Positions 40,704-50,137 of a stretch of DNA of 64,000 bases are shown one piece after another (position 1 is the stretch's first letter; every line of letters begins with the position of its first letter). Made by a program: the position numbers and the translations under genes. Location of the stretch: contig CAWBOV010000006.1 in assembly GCA_963790525.1 (NCBI GenBank), positions 558,001 through 622,000 on the forward strand, given 5' to 3'. The notes under the pieces were generated by a model. That model was not told the DNA's origin and made no database searches. It saw only the letters and a program-made list of their open reading frames with translations. Source of the DNA: CAWBOV01 sp963790525. GTDB taxonomy: Bacteria; Actinomycetota; Actinomycetes; Mycobacteriales; Jatrophihabitantaceae.

Positions 40704-41165
40704 TCAGCGGCCGGTGGGGCTCCACCCGGCCATGACCTCGTGCTCGCGGCCGAGCCGCCCGGCCAGCAGCGTCTCGCCCGCCCCGACGAGGTCGGCGTGC
40801 CCGCTCAGCACCGCGGCCTCGACGCTCAGGGACAGCAGCGCACCCGCGCGGGAGTAGCGCTCGACGACGTCGGCCAGATGCAGCGAGTCCGCCGGCGCGG
40901 CGGCGAGGGCGTCCTGGGCGGCGAGGACTCCGGTGGCGTCGGGCAGGGCGGCCAGCGTGTCGGCCGCGTAGCTGTCGATCGCGGCGATCTCGTCGCGCAT
41001 CCACGCGATCTCGTGCTGGGCCCGGACGGCGGCGTTGCGCAGAACGGTGTCGATCATGATGACCCGCACCTGGGTGGTCTCGTCGGTCAGGGTCGGCAGC
41101 ACCTCCTCCATCAGCTCACGGCAGCAGTCGAGGATGAGCTGGTCGGTGGTGGGGCGCGAGATCAC
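40704..41165 (-). CDS. DUF6285-like protein, partner of phosphotransferase
   Basis: A 153-residue all-helical protein (PTTDQLILDCCRELMEEVLPTL at the start). The family regularly sits next to phosphotransferase-family proteins of the ACAD10 kinase-like type in actinobacteria. Start GTG 41165 overlaps the preceding stop (GTGA), so it is translated together with that gene. Biochemical role unknown. Confidence 0.75.
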   Translation of the reverse strand: MISRPTTDQLILDCCRELMEEVLPTLTDETTQVRVIMIDTVLRNAAVRAQHEIAWMRDEIAAIDSYAADTLAALPDATGVLAAQDALAAAPADSLHLADVVERYSRAGALLSLSVEAAVLSGHADLVGAGETLLAGRLGREHEVMAGWSPTGR

Positions 41166-42175
41166 ATCAACCTCCGGCAGACGTCGAAGTACTGGGTCGT
41201 GAGCGAGGAGAGGCCGTTGATCATGTAGTTGCACATGATGCCGCGAGGTCGGCCGTGGGCGAGGGAGTCGATCGAGGTGACCATCTGCCCGAGCAGGCGC
41301 GCCATGCCCAGCAGCATGAAGAACTCGACGACCTCCGGGTTCAGCTGCTCCTCCGTCATCCCGGAGCGCTCGCGGTACCGCGCCAGGAACGCCTCGGGGT
41401 CGCGTTCGTAGAGGTTGGGCGGCACCGGGAGGTGGCTGTAGTAGCCGAGGTCCTCGCGCGGGTCGCCGATCCGGCCGAACTCCCAGTCGATCACGAGGGT
41501 CGTGCCGTCGGCGGCCACGAGCAGGTTGGCCGGCTGGCAGTCCCCGTGCACGAGGGTCAGTGGCACCTCGGGCGGCCGGTAGGTGCTGAGTTTGGCGGCG
41601 GCGTAGCGCAGCGGTGGGCTGCTGTCGGCGACGTCGCGATCGAGCCGGCCGATGAGCTCGACGAGGTCGTCGATGTATCCGGCCCAGCCGGCCGGCTTGG
41701 GCATGTCGGGGGGAAGCCTGTCCAGCGGCGTCTGGTGCACCAGCGCGATCGTGTCGACGAACCGTTCCATGGAGGGCTGCAGGTCCGCGGCTTTCGACGC
41801 GCTGAGGGCGAGCGGCGTGGCCTCGAAGAAGTCCACGATCATCGTCTTCGCGCCGAAGAACTCGCCCGTCGCGTCGTACCAGCGCGGGGTCGGCGTGAGT
41901 GCGGGGCCGAGGCCGTGCAGGGCCTGGAGCAGCCGCCATTCCTCGTCGCGGTCGCTCTCGAAGACACCGGTGTCCGGCGGCGGGTCGGCGCGCAGGACGA
42001 ACCGTTCGACGCTGCCGTCGCTGAAGGTGATGTCGGTGAGCGCGCTCAACCGGCTGTAGCCGCCACTGATCGGCCGGAACGCCGTCACCTTCGGACCTCG
42101 TTCCGGGCAGGTGGATTCGGCAAAACGCTGCATCGAATCGGCGTTGAGTCCAGCCTGTGTCATGACGTCGACCAT
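41162..42175 (-). CDS. Phosphotransferase family protein (APH/ACAD10-like)
   Basis: A 337-residue aminoglycoside phosphotransferase-fold kinase. Catalytic loop LVHGDCQPANLLV near residue 205 (HGDxxxxN) and metal-binding VIDWEFGRIGDP near 226. The branch is that found beside acyl-CoA dehydrogenases, thought to phosphorylate hydroxy-acyl compounds, rather than drug-resistance enzymes. The start ATG at 42175 is used; two more in-frame starts follow within 12 residues. Confidence 0.87.
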   Translation of the reverse strand: MVDVMTQAGLNADSMQRFAESTCPERGPKVTAFRPISGGYSRLSALTDITFSDGSVERFVLRADPPPDTGVFESDRDEEWRLLQALHGLGPALTPTPRWYDATGEFFGAKTMIVDFFEATPLALSASKAADLQPSMERFVDTIALVHQTPLDRLPPDMPKPAGWAGYIDDLVELIGRLDRDVADSSPPLRYAAAKLSTYRPPEVPLTLVHGDCQPANLLVAADGTTLVIDWEFGRIGDPREDLGYYSHLPVPPNLYERDPEAFLARYRERSGMTEEQLNPEVVEFFMLLGMARLLGQMVTSIDSLAHGRPRGIMCNYMINGLSSLTTQYFDVCRRLM

Positions 42176-42282
42176 TGCGACTCCTCTTCCCTGGGATGCC
42201 GCGTCGAATATTCACTATCTATGCAGAAAGTGGAAGGGCTGACGACCAAACCGTGTCATCCCGGCGTGTTCTGTGCGGCAGG

Positions 42283-43563
42283 TCAGGTCGCCGCACGCCG
42301 GCGATGCTCGCGCATGGCCCGGCGGGTGCCGTACGGCGAGTACCTCGGCACCCAGGTCCCGAGCGCGAACGCCGCAGCGAGCCCGACCCCACCGATCGCC
42401 ACGATCCCGCCGGCAAGAGAGGAGGCGGTCGCGACCACGGACACCACGACCGGCCCCGCGGCGTTGCCGGAGTCGTTGAACAGCCGCCAGAGGGCGAGGA
42501 ACTGGGTTCGGCTGTCGAACGGCGCCATGTCGGCGCCGAGCGTCATCATGATCCCGGACCCGATCCCATTGCCCAGGCTCATGGTCATGGCCACGACCGT
42601 GAGCCACACGGCGTCGTGCGTCAGCGGCAGAATGATCATCGCTCCGCCGAGGATCGTCATCGACGGGATCGCGATGGACAGCCTGCCGAGATGGTCCATG
42701 ACCTTGCCGGACGGGTAGAACAGCGCCATGTCGACGGCGCTCGCGATGCCGAAGATCAGGCTCGTCTTCTCCGGCCCCAGCCCGATGTGCTCCGCCCACA
42801 GCGGCAGGACCGTCTGCCGGGCGGCGCGGGTGGCGCCCACCGCGACCACCGCGATCCCCATCGTGGCGAACAGCTTGCGGTGCGAACCGAGCATCCGGCG
42901 CATCGTCGTGCCGCCCCGGGTGGCCACCGGCAGATCCGCCGGGACCGCGACGTCCGGGATCAGGATGAGCAGCAGGGCGGCGCAGGCGACGGCGACCATG
43001 GCGACCACGTAGGCCGCCCGCAGTCCGGTGAGGCTGATGGCAGCGGCCCCGACGAAGGGCCCGATGAACAGGCCGATCCGATGGGACCCGCCGAGGGTCG
43101 ACATCGCGCGCGCCCGCAGGCTCGGGGGAACGACCTCGGTGAGATAGGACTGGCGGGCCAGGTAGAACGTCGAGTTCGCCATCCCGACGACGACCAGAGC
43201 GGCGCCGAGCACGAGCAGGGACGGCGCCAGGAAGCACGCCAGCAGCGCGAGCACCGCCAGCGCCGCCGCGACGATCATCGAGCGGCGGTCGCCGAGCCGG
43301 TCGGCGAGGGCGGCAGCCGGCACGTCGCCGAGGATCTGCCCCACGCCGAGCAGCGCGAGCATGAAGCCGGCCGTGCTGGGGGAGGCGCCGACACCCAGAG
43401 CGGTCAGGGCGATGATCGGGGCGATCGCCCCGTTGCCGATCTCGTAGATGAGGGCGGGCAGGAAGACCGACGGGGCGATCGACCGCAGCGTCGGCGGGGG
43501 GATCAGCGCACCCGCCGGGTCGGCCGCAGTGGCCGGTCCGTGACTCGCGCGCCGCTCGGACAT
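42283..43563 (-). CDS. MFS transporter
   Basis: A 426-residue major facilitator with twelve predicted helices. The loop-2/3 motif ALADRLGDRRSMI near residue 88 and the antiporter-like segment LGGSHRIGLFIGPF near 155 point to the drug:proton antiporter (DHA1) branch. Substrate unknown. ATG 43563 is the start nearest the first helix. The upstream gap is shared with the PAP2-acyltransferase gene and holds a tandem repeat. Confidence 0.9.
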   Translation of the reverse strand: MSERRASHGPATAADPAGALIPPPTLRSIAPSVFLPALIYEIGNGAIAPIIALTALGVGASPSTAGFMLALLGVGQILGDVPAAALADRLGDRRSMIVAAALAVLALLACFLAPSLLVLGAALVVVGMANSTFYLARQSYLTEVVPPSLRARAMSTLGGSHRIGLFIGPFVGAAAISLTGLRAAYVVAMVAVACAALLLILIPDVAVPADLPVATRGGTTMRRMLGSHRKLFATMGIAVVAVGATRAARQTVLPLWAEHIGLGPEKTSLIFGIASAVDMALFYPSGKVMDHLGRLSIAIPSMTILGGAMIILPLTHDAVWLTVVAMTMSLGNGIGSGIMMTLGADMAPFDSRTQFLALWRLFNDSGNAAGPVVVSVVATASSLAGGIVAIGGVGLAAAFALGTWVPRYSPYGTRRAMREHRRRAAT

Positions 43564-43646
43564 CGTCGGTCGTCCTCCTCGCTTCCCCGACCACTCTGCA
43601 CCACGGCCCGACGGCGACCGACGCACACCGGCGCGGCTATGGCGCG

Positions 43647-43685
43647 CCTCACTGGTGTCACGACCGGCCTCACTGGTGTCACGAC
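43647..43685. repeat. Tandem 18-bp direct repeat in a divergent promoter gap
   Basis: Cctcactggtgtcacgac occurs twice, exactly 21 bases apart (43647-43664 and 43668-43685), between the divergent MFS and PAP2-acyltransferase genes. Each copy contains the small palindromes cactggtg and gtgtcac. A two-turn spacing places both copies on one face of the helix, as for paired operators. Confidence 0.65.
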
Positions 43686-43733
43686 AGTGGGCATGACCGC
43701 ACCCGCGTCCGCGTCTCGTGCTAAGAAAAGTAG

Positions 43734-45768
43734 GTGCCTTCCGAGCGCGCGCGGCGCCCACCGCTCCTGCGGGAGCTGGTGGTGGGCCTGTGCGTGTTCG
43801 CCCTCTACTCGGTGGTCGCGGACTGGCACTCACCGGCGCGGGTCGCTTCCGCCTACACGCACGCCGGTCAGCTGTTCCGCGTCGAGCGCGCACTGCACCT
43901 CGACGTCGAGCGCGGGCTGAACTCGTGGCTCGCGCCCCGCATCCTGCTGCGGACGCTGGCGAACTACGAGTACGCCATCACCTACATCATCAGCGCGTTC
44001 CTGCTCCTCGGCTGGCTCTACGCCCGCCGCCCCGGCACCTACCGCTGGGCGCGGTCGTCCTTCGTGGTGCTCAACCTGCTGGGCATCCTGTGCTTCGCGG
44101 TCTACCCCGTCGCGCCGCCGCGGCTGCTGCCCCAACTCGGTTTCCACGACACGGTGGCGCAGGGGCACACGTGGGGATCGTGGGGCTCACCGCTGGTCGC
44201 CCACGCCAACGATCTCGCCGCCATGCCGTCGCTCCACCTGGCGTGGGCACTGTGGGTCAGCGTCGTCCTCGCATCCATCAGCGGACGGTGGCTGACCCAG
44301 TTGCTGAGCCTGGCGCACGTGCTGGTGACGACGTTCGTCATCCTCGCCACCGCCAACCACTTCCTGCTCGACGCGGTCGGCGGGGTGGTGTTCGTCGCGG
44401 TGAGCGTGCGGCTGACGTCGATCGTCACCGACCACCCGCGCACCGTGGCGCGACGCGGTCCCCGGGTCGCGGCCGCCGACGTGTTCTTCCTCCACGTCGA
44501 GTCGGCGGCCGCTCCACAGCACGTCGGCGGGCTCGTCCTGCTCGACTGGCACGGGCGGTCCGGCGGCGCCCCGACGCGTGCGGACGTCGCGCGGCTCATC
44601 GGTGCGCAGCTGCCGTTCCTGCCCCGATTCCGTCAGACCGTCAGCCCGCCCACGCGCTGGCGGCGGGCGCGATGGACGACCGTCGGGGAGCTGGACTGGG
44701 ACTGGCACGTGGTCGAGCGCGACATCTGCACCCCGACCGGGGAGTTCGGCGGGCGCCGCGCCCTGGACGCTCTGGTCGCCGAGTACCAGTCGACGCTCCT
44801 CCCGCGGGACCGGCCGCTGTGGCGCATGATCGTCGTCCACGGGGTCGGGCCCGAGCAGTCGGCGGCGGTGCTGATCGTGCATCACGTGGTGGCCGACGGG
44901 TTCGGCACGGTGGCACAGGCGCTCCGCTTGCTCGAGCCCCCGCTGCCACCCAGGGAGCCGACGGTGGCGCCGCCCGGTGCGCTGTCCTCGGCGGCAGCCA
45001 TCGTCGTCGGTCTGGCCCAGCTGGCCACCGACGGCCGCACCAGGCAGAGGTTGACCGGTTCGGCGACGGCGCCGCCGAGGGTTCGTCTCCGTCACCGTGC
45101 CGCTCGACGTCGTCCGCACCGCGGCCCGCGGGCACGGCACACGGGTCAGCGACGTCCTGCTGAGCGCCGTCGCCGGTGGCCTGGCCCGATCCGCCCCATC
45201 GCTGCCGCCGGCACTGCGCACATCCGTGCCGTTGATGGTCCGCGACCCCGGGGACGCCATCGAGGGCAACGTCACCGCAGCCGTGATGATCGACCTACCG
45301 CTGGCGCGGATGGCCGAGGTCGAGCGCCTGTCCACGGTAGCCCGGGACAGCGGTCGCCTGCGCCGGCCCACGCGCGCCCTCGCCTCGCGTTTCGTGATGA
45401 ACGCCGCCGGGGAGGTGATGCCTCCGCTCGCGCACGGCTGGTTCGCCAGGACCGTCTACGGATGGCGGTACTTCCAGGCGATCGTGTCGAACATGCCCGG
45501 GCCTGACGTCCAGCTCAGCCTCGCCGGGGGGCGCATCGAGCAGGCGTTCCCGATCCTCCCGCTCGCGCCCGGCGCGCCGCTCGCGATCGGTGCGCTCGGC
45601 TGGAACGGCGACTTCTGCGTCGGCATCTGCGCCGATCCCGCGCTGCTGCCGGACGTTCGCGGATTCGGCGCCGCGGTCCACGACGTCCTGGGCGAACTGG
45701 GCGAATCCGGTGACGGTCAGGGGTTCCAGGCCAGCGCGAGCGTCAGCGCCAGCCGCCTGTCGGGCTGA
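43734..45768 (+). pseudogene. PAP2 - WS/DGAT acyltransferase fusion (frame-disrupted)
   Basis: A two-domain protein of about 675 residues. The N-terminal half (1-235) has about six helices with PAP2 motifs AMPSLHLAWA near 164 and ANHFLLDAVGG near 210. The C-terminal half is a wax ester synthase/diacylglycerol acyltransferase domain with the HHVVADG motif near 390. At about 45075 the frame shifts by one base; the remaining WS/DGAT part (from FVSVTVPLDVV) runs to 45768. No stop is met before the shift, so it is probably a sequence error in an intact gene. Such a fusion could link dephosphorylation of a lipid to its acylation. Its end overlaps the convergent regulator by 52 bases. Confidence 0.8.
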
Positions 45769-46862
45769 TCCAGCTCCTCGCCGAAGAGTTCCCGCAGGCG
45801 CCCCATCCGGTAGCGGACCGTCTGCGGATGGACGTGAAGGTCGGCCGCCACGGCGTTGCGGTCACCCATGTGGCGCAACCAGGAGGTCAGCGTCTCCCGC
45901 AGCGCATCGCGCGAGCCAGGGGGAGCGGCCGCCAGCGGGGCAAGCAGCTGTTGCTGCAGCGCGGCCAGCAGCGGAGCGTCTCGGTGCACGATGATCGCGT
46001 CGAGGTGCTGGTCGACGAAGACCGGGTCGTCGGTCAGGATGTCGGACCGCTGCAGGCGCGAGGCGACCTCGGCGATCCGCGCGCTCGCGGCGAGCATCTC
46101 CAGCGGGACCACGTGCCCGATGACGGCCGACGATCCGGCCAGGTGCTGGCGCAAGCGCTCGCGTCGTCCCGGCGCCGACGGGTCGGGCACGATCGCGCCG
46201 AACAGGCCGAAGTGCCGGACGGGCAGGCAGTTGAAGTCCAACCGGGAGACGATCGAGCGCCCGATCTCGTTCTGCGGCTCGATGAACACGATCGCGGCCG
46301 TCGCCGGTAGCGGCCACCCGGCACGCAGTGCCGCCGAGCGGACGGCAGTGGCGTTGGACCTGTCCGACAGGAGGAGTTCGACCAGTTCGTCGCGGGAACG
46401 CTCGCGCGCGGCGGAGGCCTCCGCCTGCTCCTCCAGGTAGCCGGCTGTCGAGGCCGAGGACAGCTGGTCGACGAAGCAGAACACGGCCTCGGCGAGCGCC
46501 GACAGCGCGTCCGGGGCGACTCCCTCTCGCACAGCCGCGTCACCGAGATGGCGCCAGGCCAGGCGAGCGCCCAGCTGGTACGCCGACAGCAGCGTGCCGA
46601 TGTCATGGCCCTCGCGCCACTGCACCCGTCCGATCTCCTCGAACAGGGCGCGGTCCACGTCGTCGTCCCACACCGAGGCGTCGGTGCGGTTGGCCAGGCC
46701 CTGCTCGGCGAGCGCGACGAGCAGCTCGACAGCGATCTCGGCCGCCGGCTCGACGTCCGCGCGGCGCTCGTGCATGAATGCCGCATAGCTCGGCGCGACG
46801 TCCTCGAGGCGCTTCCCCACATCGGAGAGGAGTTCGGGCAGGCAGGCGCGAAACGCCGGCAT
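45717..46862 (-). CDS. PucR/CdaR-type transcriptional regulator
   Basis: A 381-residue regulator. An N-terminal helical domain (to about 185), a GGDEF-like linker region and a C-terminal PucR helix-turn-helix (TLTSWLRHMGDRNAVAADLH, then HPQTVRYRMGRLRELFG) near residues 320-365. ATG 46862 is chosen because gctgagga stands at ideal spacing in front; longer frames lack this. It is divergent from hpnC and may control the hopanoid operon, by position only. Confidence 0.87.
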   Translation of the reverse strand: MPAFRACLPELLSDVGKRLEDVAPSYAAFMHERRADVEPAAEIAVELLVALAEQGLANRTDASVWDDDVDRALFEEIGRVQWREGHDIGTLLSAYQLGARLAWRHLGDAAVREGVAPDALSALAEAVFCFVDQLSSASTAGYLEEQAEASAARERSRDELVELLLSDRSNATAVRSAALRAGWPLPATAAIVFIEPQNEIGRSIVSRLDFNCLPVRHFGLFGAIVPDPSAPGRRERLRQHLAGSSAVIGHVVPLEMLAASARIAEVASRLQRSDILTDDPVFVDQHLDAIIVHRDAPLLAALQQQLLAPLAAAPPGSRDALRETLTSWLRHMGDRNAVAADLHVHPQTVRYRMGRLRELFGEELDQPDRRLALTLALAWNP

Positions 46863-47020
46863 CAGGTTCCTCAGCGGGCGGTGTATGGCCCCACGATCAG
46901 GTTCCACGCCTTCCACTAGTACTCCGTCGGAGCGGATTTGTGCACTGGTGATAAATGAAGGGGCGAAGATCACCTGAATCGCCAGAGAAATCTGCACCTC
47001 GCGGAACAAAGAATAATGGT

Positions 47021-47921
47021 GTGGTTTCCTCAGCCTCAGCTCATCACCCGTACATCGACGGCTCACCGGCCGCACGGGTGGGCACGCGCGGCGCGTCGAC
47101 GGACGGGCTCCGCGCCAAGGAGCGCCAGGAGAACTTCCCGGTAGCGCTGCGCGTGCTCCCGCGTGAGCGCCGCGTGGACCTGCGCGCCGTCTACGACGTC
47201 GTGCGGGTGATCGACGACCTGGGTGACGAGGCCGTCGGCGACCGCACCGAGCAGCTGCTCAGCTTCCAGGACGACCTGCACGCCGTCTGGTCCGCGACCG
47301 TTCCGGACCACGCCGTGCTGCGTGCGCTCGAGCCGACGGTCCGCGCCCACGGCATCGGGCCCGAGCCGTTCGACCGCCTCATCGCTGCCAATCTCCAGGA
47401 TCAGCGCGTCGACGTCGTACGAGACCTTCGACGACCTGCTGGGTTACTGCGCGCTCTCGGCCGCCCCCATCGGCCGGCTCGTACTGGCGATCTTCGACGC
47501 GGACACCGCGCAGCGGCGGGAGTGGTCCGACGACGTGTGCGCCGGGCTGCAGGTCCTCGAGCACTGCCAGGACGTGGCCGAGGACCGGGCCCGCGGGCGG
47601 ATCTACCTGCCGCGGTCGGACATGCGGCTGTTCGGTGTGGAACCCGCGGATCTCGACGACGCCGCGGCACGCGGGCGGGTGCGCCGGCTCGTCCAGTTCG
47701 AGACCACCCGGTGCGCGGCTCTGCTCGACCGAGGTGCCTCGCTCGTCGGCGAGCTGCGCGGCTGGGCCCGCGTCGCGGTCGCCGGATACATCGCCGGCGG
47801 ACGGGCCACGATCGACGCAATCCGGCGCTGCGACGGTGACGTCCTCGCATCGGTGCCGAGGCCGCGGCGGTACGACCTGCTCAGGCATGTAGCGGGCGAA
47901 CTGAGGGGGCGGTCCCGGTGA
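47021..47921 (+). pseudogene. hpnC: HpnC, squalene synthase HpnC (frame-disrupted)
   Basis: A trans-prenyltransferase-fold protein; HpnC converts presqualene diphosphate to hydroxysqualene in the HpnCDE route. Typical segments: ENFPVALRVLPRERR, VRVIDDLGDE (first Asp cluster), YETFDDLLGYC. The first part is read from GTG 47021. At about 47418, just before YETFDD, the frame shifts by one base and continues to 47921. No stop intervenes, so one sequence error is the simplest reading. The second Asp-rich motif is poorly kept, as usual in HpnC. The gap 46863-47020 holds the divergent promoters. Confidence 0.85.
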
Positions 47922-48781
47922 CCAGCACGATGGATCAGGCCTACGCCACCGCGGAGTCCATCACCAAGGAGCAGGCGCGGAACTTCTACTACGGCATCCG
48001 GCTCCTCGCTCCGCGGCGCCGGGCCGCCCTGTGCGCGGTGTACGCCCTGGCCCGGCGCATCGACGACATCGGCGACGGATCGCTGCCCACGGCCGAGAAG
48101 GTCGCCCAGCTCGCCGCGGTACGGGCGCGGTTGCACGCTCCGGGCGAGCACGCGGAGGACCCCGTACTGGCCGCGGTGGTCGACGCCGCGAGCAGGTTCC
48201 CGCTCCCGCTGGACGCCTTCGACGAGCTGATCGACGGCGTCGAGATGGACGTGACCGGGCGGACCTACGAGACCTTCGATGATCTCGTCGAGTACTGCCG
48301 GTGCGTGGCGGGATCGATCGGGCGCCTGTGCCTGGGGGTGTTCGGGCATCAGCCGGACGAGCGTGCTCCCGGCTACGCCGACGCCCTGGGCATCGCGCTG
48401 CAGCAGACCAACATCCTGCGCGACATCCGGGAGGACCTGGGCAACGGACGGGTCTACCTGCCACAGGCCGATCTCGACCGGTTCGGGGTGACCCTCCGGC
48501 TCGACGACGACGGCCGGCTGAGCGACCCCGACGGCGGCCTCGCCGAGTTGATCCGGTTCAGCGCGGCGCGGGCCGACGACTGGTACGACAAGGGCCTGCG
48601 GCTGATCCCGCTGCTGGATCGCCGCAGTGCCGCCAGCTGCGCGGCGATGGCGGGCATCTACCGGCACCTGCTCGTCCGCATCGCCGCCGAACCGTCCCTC
48701 GTGTACGACCGCCGCTTGTCCCTGTCCGGGAAGCAGAAGGCGTCCGTGGCGGCCCGCGCGCTGTTGGCCAGGTCGGCGTGA
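47918..48781 (+). CDS. hpnD: HpnD, presqualene diphosphate synthase
   Basis: A 287-residue enzyme that condenses two farnesyl diphosphates into presqualene diphosphate. First Asp motif RRIDDIGD (Asp49, Asp50, Asp53) and second QQTNILRDIREDLGNGR near 166-182 are intact, as is YETFDDLVEYC near 107. Start GTG overlaps the hpnC stop. It is the only gene of the cluster with an undamaged frame throughout. Confidence 0.95.
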   Translation: MTSTMDQAYATAESITKEQARNFYYGIRLLAPRRRAALCAVYALARRIDDIGDGSLPTAEKVAQLAAVRARLHAPGEHAEDPVLAAVVDAASRFPLPLDAFDELIDGVEMDVTGRTYETFDDLVEYCRCVAGSIGRLCLGVFGHQPDERAPGYADALGIALQQTNILRDIREDLGNGRVYLPQADLDRFGVTLRLDDDGRLSDPDGGLAELIRFSAARADDWYDKGLRLIPLLDRRSAASCAAMAGIYRHLLVRIAAEPSLVYDRRLSLSGKQKASVAARALLARSA

Positions 48782-48783
48782 CC

Positions 48784-50137
48784 ATGCGGGTCGCGGTGGT
48801 CGGGGGAGGCCTGGCGGGGATCACCGCGGCGCTGCGGTGCGCCGACGCCGGTCACGACGTGCTGCTGTTCGAGGCGCGGCCGCGGCTGGGCGGGCTCACC
48901 CACTCCTTCCGGCGGGGCGAGCTCGACGTCGACAACGGCCAGCACGTCTTCCTGCGGTGCTGCACCGCCTACCTGGCGCTTCTGGACCGGCTCGGCGTGC
49001 GCGACCAGGTACACCTGCAGCCACGGATGGCGATCGAGGTCCGCCGCCCGGGGCACGAGGCGTCGTCCTGGCTACGGCGCAGTCGGCTGCCGGCGCCGTT
49101 GCACCTGCTCGCGCTCCCTGCTGACCTACTCCGCCCTCCGCCCGTCCGATCGGCTGCGCGTGCTGCGTGGGGCGCTGGCGCTGAAGAAGGTCGATCGTGA
49201 GGCGACGGCCACCGACGCCACGACCTTCGGCGACTGGCTCGACGCGCACGGCCAGAACGCCGCCACTCGGTCGGCGATGTGGGACCTGTTCACGGTCGCC
49301 ACGCTGAACGCGCCGGCCGCGCAGGCGTCCTTGGCACTGGCCGCCACCGTCTTCCAGATCGGCCTGTTCTCCGACCGGGCGGCGGGCGACATCGGCTACT
49401 CACTCGTTCCGCTGCAGGAGCTGCACGGGTCCGCTGCCGCTGCCGCCCTCGCCGCCGCGGGCGCCACCGTGATCACCTCCGCCCGCGTCACATCGATCGC
49501 CGGCGACGGCGGCACCTGGACGGTGACGGAGCGGTCGGGTGGCGAGCGTCGGGTCGACCGGGTCGTGCTGGCCGTGCCACCCGCACAGGCGGAGTTGCTG
49601 CTGCCCCCGGGCGCACTCGCGCTGCAGCCCGGCTGGGCCGAGCGGCTGGGTACCTCCCCGATCGTGAACGTGCACGTGGTCTTCGACAGGGCAGTACTGC
49701 AGGCGCCGTTCCTCGCCGGGGTGGACACGTCCGTCCAGTGGGTCTTCGACCGCACCGCCCAGTCCGGGCTCGCAGAAGGGCAGTACCTGGCGGTGTCGCT
49801 GTCGGCCGCGGCCGATCTCGTCGACCTGCCCACCGCCGAGCTCCGGCGCCGGATCCTGCCCGAGCTGTTCGCACTCGTACCGGAAGCGCGGCAGGCACAG
49901 GTCCTCGACTTCTTCGTCTCGCGGGAGCGCGAGGCGACCTTCCTGCCCGGTGCGGGCACAGCCGCGTCCCGACCGGGCGCTCGCACGGCCGCCGCCGGAG
50001 TCGCGCTCGCCGGCGCGTGGACCGCCACCGGTTGGCCCGCGACGATGGAGAGCGCCGTTCGCAGTGGACACGCCGCGGCTGAAGTCGTGCTGCGGGCGCC
50101 GATACGCCGACCTGCGAAGGGACCAGTGGCCGCATGA
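48784..50137 (+). pseudogene. hpnE: HpnE, hydroxysqualene dehydroxylase (frame-disrupted)
   Basis: An FAD-dependent amine-oxidase-fold protein of about 450 residues that reduces hydroxysqualene to squalene. The FAD motif VVGGGLAGITAA is at residue 5, followed by EARPRLGGLTHSF. After LLALP at about 49118 the frame shifts by one base and resumes with LTYSALRPSDRLRVL to the stop at 50137. The C-terminal FAD segment (ALAGAWTATGWPATMESAVRSG) is intact. ATG 48784 lies three bases after the hpnD stop. Confidence 0.87.

Noticed and set aside
43639..43690. CRISPR array
   Set aside because: Only two direct repeats with a 3-base spacer; no cas genes.
46955..47020. Longer hpnC starting at ATG 46955
   Set aside because: The added residues are polar and unlike HpnC N termini, and would occupy the divergent promoter gap.
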